Assembly: GCA_001510455.1 (NCBI GenBank)
Contig: LFFH01000028.1
Location: 1-15,257, forward strand
From: Actinobacteria bacterium casp-actino8
GTDB lineage: Bacteria > Actinomycetota > Acidimicrobiia > Acidimicrobiales > Ilumatobacteraceae
Length of the DNA: 15,257 nt
Direction of reading: 5' to 3'
Below are positions 14,006 through 15,257 of this stretch, in pieces (the first letter of the stretch is position 1; each line of letters begins with the position of its first letter). Both the position numbers and the translations under genes were made by a program. Under the pieces are notes generated by a model that worked only from the letters and a program-made list of their open reading frames with translations, ran no database searches and was not told the origin of the DNA.

Positions 14006-15244
14006 ATGCGCAAGAAGACGTCACGTCTCGCGGCCATCGTCCTCGTCACGGCAATGGGCGGTGCGCTCGTTGCGTGTGGTGGAGATGACTCGGGGTCGAG
14101 TGAGACGACTACGGCAATGTCGAACGAGTCGACCAGCTCCGAGAGCTCTGGTTCGAGTTTCTCGATGGCGAATTTCGATTCGTGGGAGTCACTCGGCCAG
14201 GGCGAGAGCCCGATCATCGATTGCCGACCCGAATCCGGACCGTTGAAGGCGGCTTGGGTGTACGTCGGTCCGATCAACGATGGTGGCTGGACGACGGCTC
14301 ACAACAAGGGTCGTGAAGCGGTGCAGGCCGAGTTCGGTGATGCCATCGTGACCACCTACAAGGAAAACGTGCCCGAGGGTCCGCAGGTCGCGCAGGTGAT
14401 CGAGGATCTGATCGCTGATGGCAACACTCTGATCTTCGGAACCTCGTTCGGATTCCAAGACGCCTTCGTCGAGGCGGCGTCCAACCATCCTGACGTCTGC
14501 TTCGAGTTCGCCACCGGATACATCCCTGGTCCGAACCTTTCGCAGTTCACGGGTGCGGCCGAGGACGCTGCGTGGTTGACGGGAATGGCCGCTGGTGCGG
14601 CATCGAAGACCGGCCAGCTCGGACTTCTGGCTTCGTTCCCGATTCCTGAAGTTCTGCGAGGCATCAACGCATGGACGATCGGTGCTCGTGAGACCTACCC
14701 AGGTGCCGAGGTTCAGTTGATCTGGACGAACACCTGGTTCGATCCAGCACTCGAGCGCAAGACAGCTGAGATCTTGATCGCCGAAGGTGCCGATGTGGTC
14801 GGTGTGGTGGCTCAGGATTCACCTGCGTCTGGTGAAGCAGCCAATGAAGCCGGCATTCCGTGGTCGGGTTACGACTCCGACCAGAGCGAGAACTTCCCTG
14901 ACGTGTGGTTGAGTGCTGCGACCTACGACTGGAGTGTGTACGAGATTCCTCGTGTACGCGCCGTCCTGGAAGGCAACTGGATCGCCGGCAACTACTACGG
15001 CGACATGGCCGACGGACACATCGTTCTTGCACCACTCGGACCGATCGTGTCCGACGAGACTCGTGCGCTCATCGCTGAGAAGACCGAGATCGTCAAGGGA
15101 CAGTCGGGTGTGATGTTCACTGGTCCGCTGTCGGACAACAAGGGCAACCAGATTCTGGCCGACGGTGTTGCGGCGACCTTTGCCGAACTGATGTCGATGA
15201 ATTACCTCGTCGAAGGCATCAAGGGCGAGATCCCGTCGAGCTGA
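14006..15244 (+). CDS. BMP/PnrA-family ABC transporter substrate-binding lipoprotein
   Basis: The protein (412 residues) is an extracytoplasmic solute-binding lipoprotein of the basic membrane protein family (TmpC/PnrA/Med type), whose characterised members bind nucleosides or similar ligands for ABC importers. A signal peptide ends LVAC (Cys24 lipidated), then an acidic Ser/Thr-rich linker (about 27-56) leads to the two-lobed binding domain. VYVGPINDGGWTTAHNKG (85-102) is the family's first ligand-contact region, and FGTSFGFQDAFVEAA (144-158) follows in the expected place. The start is ATG with an AGGGAGG site. A terminator and possible promoter upstream mark it as the first gene of a new unit. 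An ATG at 15252, just before the window ends, could begin the next gene; BMP genes are usually followed by an ATPase and two permeases, but that cannot be seen. Confidence 0.92.
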   Translation: MRKKTSRLAAIVLVTAMGGALVACGGDDSGSSETTTAMSNESTSSESSGSSFSMANFDSWESLGQGESPIIDCRPESGPLKAAWVYVGPINDGGWTTAHNKGREAVQAEFGDAIVTTYKENVPEGPQVAQVIEDLIADGNTLIFGTSFGFQDAFVEAASNHPDVCFEFATGYIPGPNLSQFTGAAEDAAWLTGMAAGAASKTGQLGLLASFPIPEVLRGINAWTIGARETYPGAEVQLIWTNTWFDPALERKTAEILIAEGADVVGVVAQDSPASGEAANEAGIPWSGYDSDQSENFPDVWLSAATYDWSVYEIPRVRAVLEGNWIAGNYYGDMADGHIVLAPLGPIVSDETRALIAEKTEIVKGQSGVMFTGPLSDNKGNQILADGVAATFAELMSMNYLVEGIKGEIPSS

Positions 15245-15257
15245 TCGGCTCATGATC

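Noticed and set aside
13225..14277. The long minus-strand open frame extending the MarR gene to 520 residues
   Set aside because: The extra 351 residues are antisense to the alpha/beta hydrolase gene and resemble no domain; the ATG at 13224 gives a normal MarR protein.
15252..15257. ATG at the right edge as the start of an ABC transporter ATPase
   Set aside because: Only two codons are visible and there is no ribosome binding site, so it cannot be supported as a feature.

Overview
The window is ordinary chromosomal DNA from a high-GC actinobacterium. A SigR/SigH-type ECF sigma factor paired with a Zn-type (RsrA-like) anti-sigma factor, ClpC with two Clp_N repeats, a chromosomal trans-polyprenyl diphosphate synthase, frequent GTG starts, weak or missing Shine-Dalgarno sequences and lineage-style lipoproteins all point that way. 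The overall style suggests Acidimicrobiia (Ilumatobacter-like marine or freshwater relatives), but that placement is inference from gene content and not from a marker gene. No rRNA, tRNA, CRISPR array, insertion sequence or phage gene is visible.

Left part (1-5178, minus strand): clpC, then an LppM-like membrane-anchored lipoprotein, then radA. They are closely spaced (34 bp and 9 bp) and probably co-transcribed. A 227-bp gap with a strong hairpin follows, then the N-terminal 49 codons of an unrecognised protein that runs off the left edge. This block handles protein quality control (ClpC) and recombination/repair (RadA).

Middle: a polyprenyl diphosphate synthase (5328-6299, plus strand) diverges from clpC across 149 bp and looks leaderless. 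It meets the next block head to head, with its stop codon overlapping the opposing stop codon by 4 bp.

Minus-strand array (13224 down to 6296): ten genes in one direction with overlaps or gaps of at most 21 bp. In transcription order they are a MarR-family regulator, a SigR-type sigma factor, an RsrA-type anti-sigma factor, a 58-aa single-pass membrane protein, tilS, a dual-specificity-phosphatase-like protein without the catalytic cysteine, an extended SDR, an alpha/beta hydrolase, a renalase-like flavoprotein and a class C beta-lactamase-type lipoprotein. Several junctions are ATGA, GTGA or TGATG overlaps, implying translational coupling. A thiol/oxidative-stress sigma switch therefore stands at the head of a run that includes a tRNA-modification enzyme and several oxidoreductases or hydrolases.

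Right part: a second alpha/beta hydrolase diverges from the marR gene across a 69-bp gap that carries a perfect 6+6 palindrome, a likely MarR operator. It ends in an intrinsic terminator. A BMP-family (PnrA/TmpC-like) substrate-binding lipoprotein with a strong ribosome binding site and a 5' leader hairpin completes the window, probably the first gene of a nucleoside-type ABC importer whose other components lie to the right.

The most unusual items are the pseudophosphatase-like protein (HGX5R in place of HCX5R), the KHRFG variant of the RadA signature, the SDR without the active-site lysine, the 58-aa membrane protein coupled to the anti-sigma factor, and the near-identical DNA of the two Clp_N repeats. 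I did not find a clearly new defence or mobile system here.
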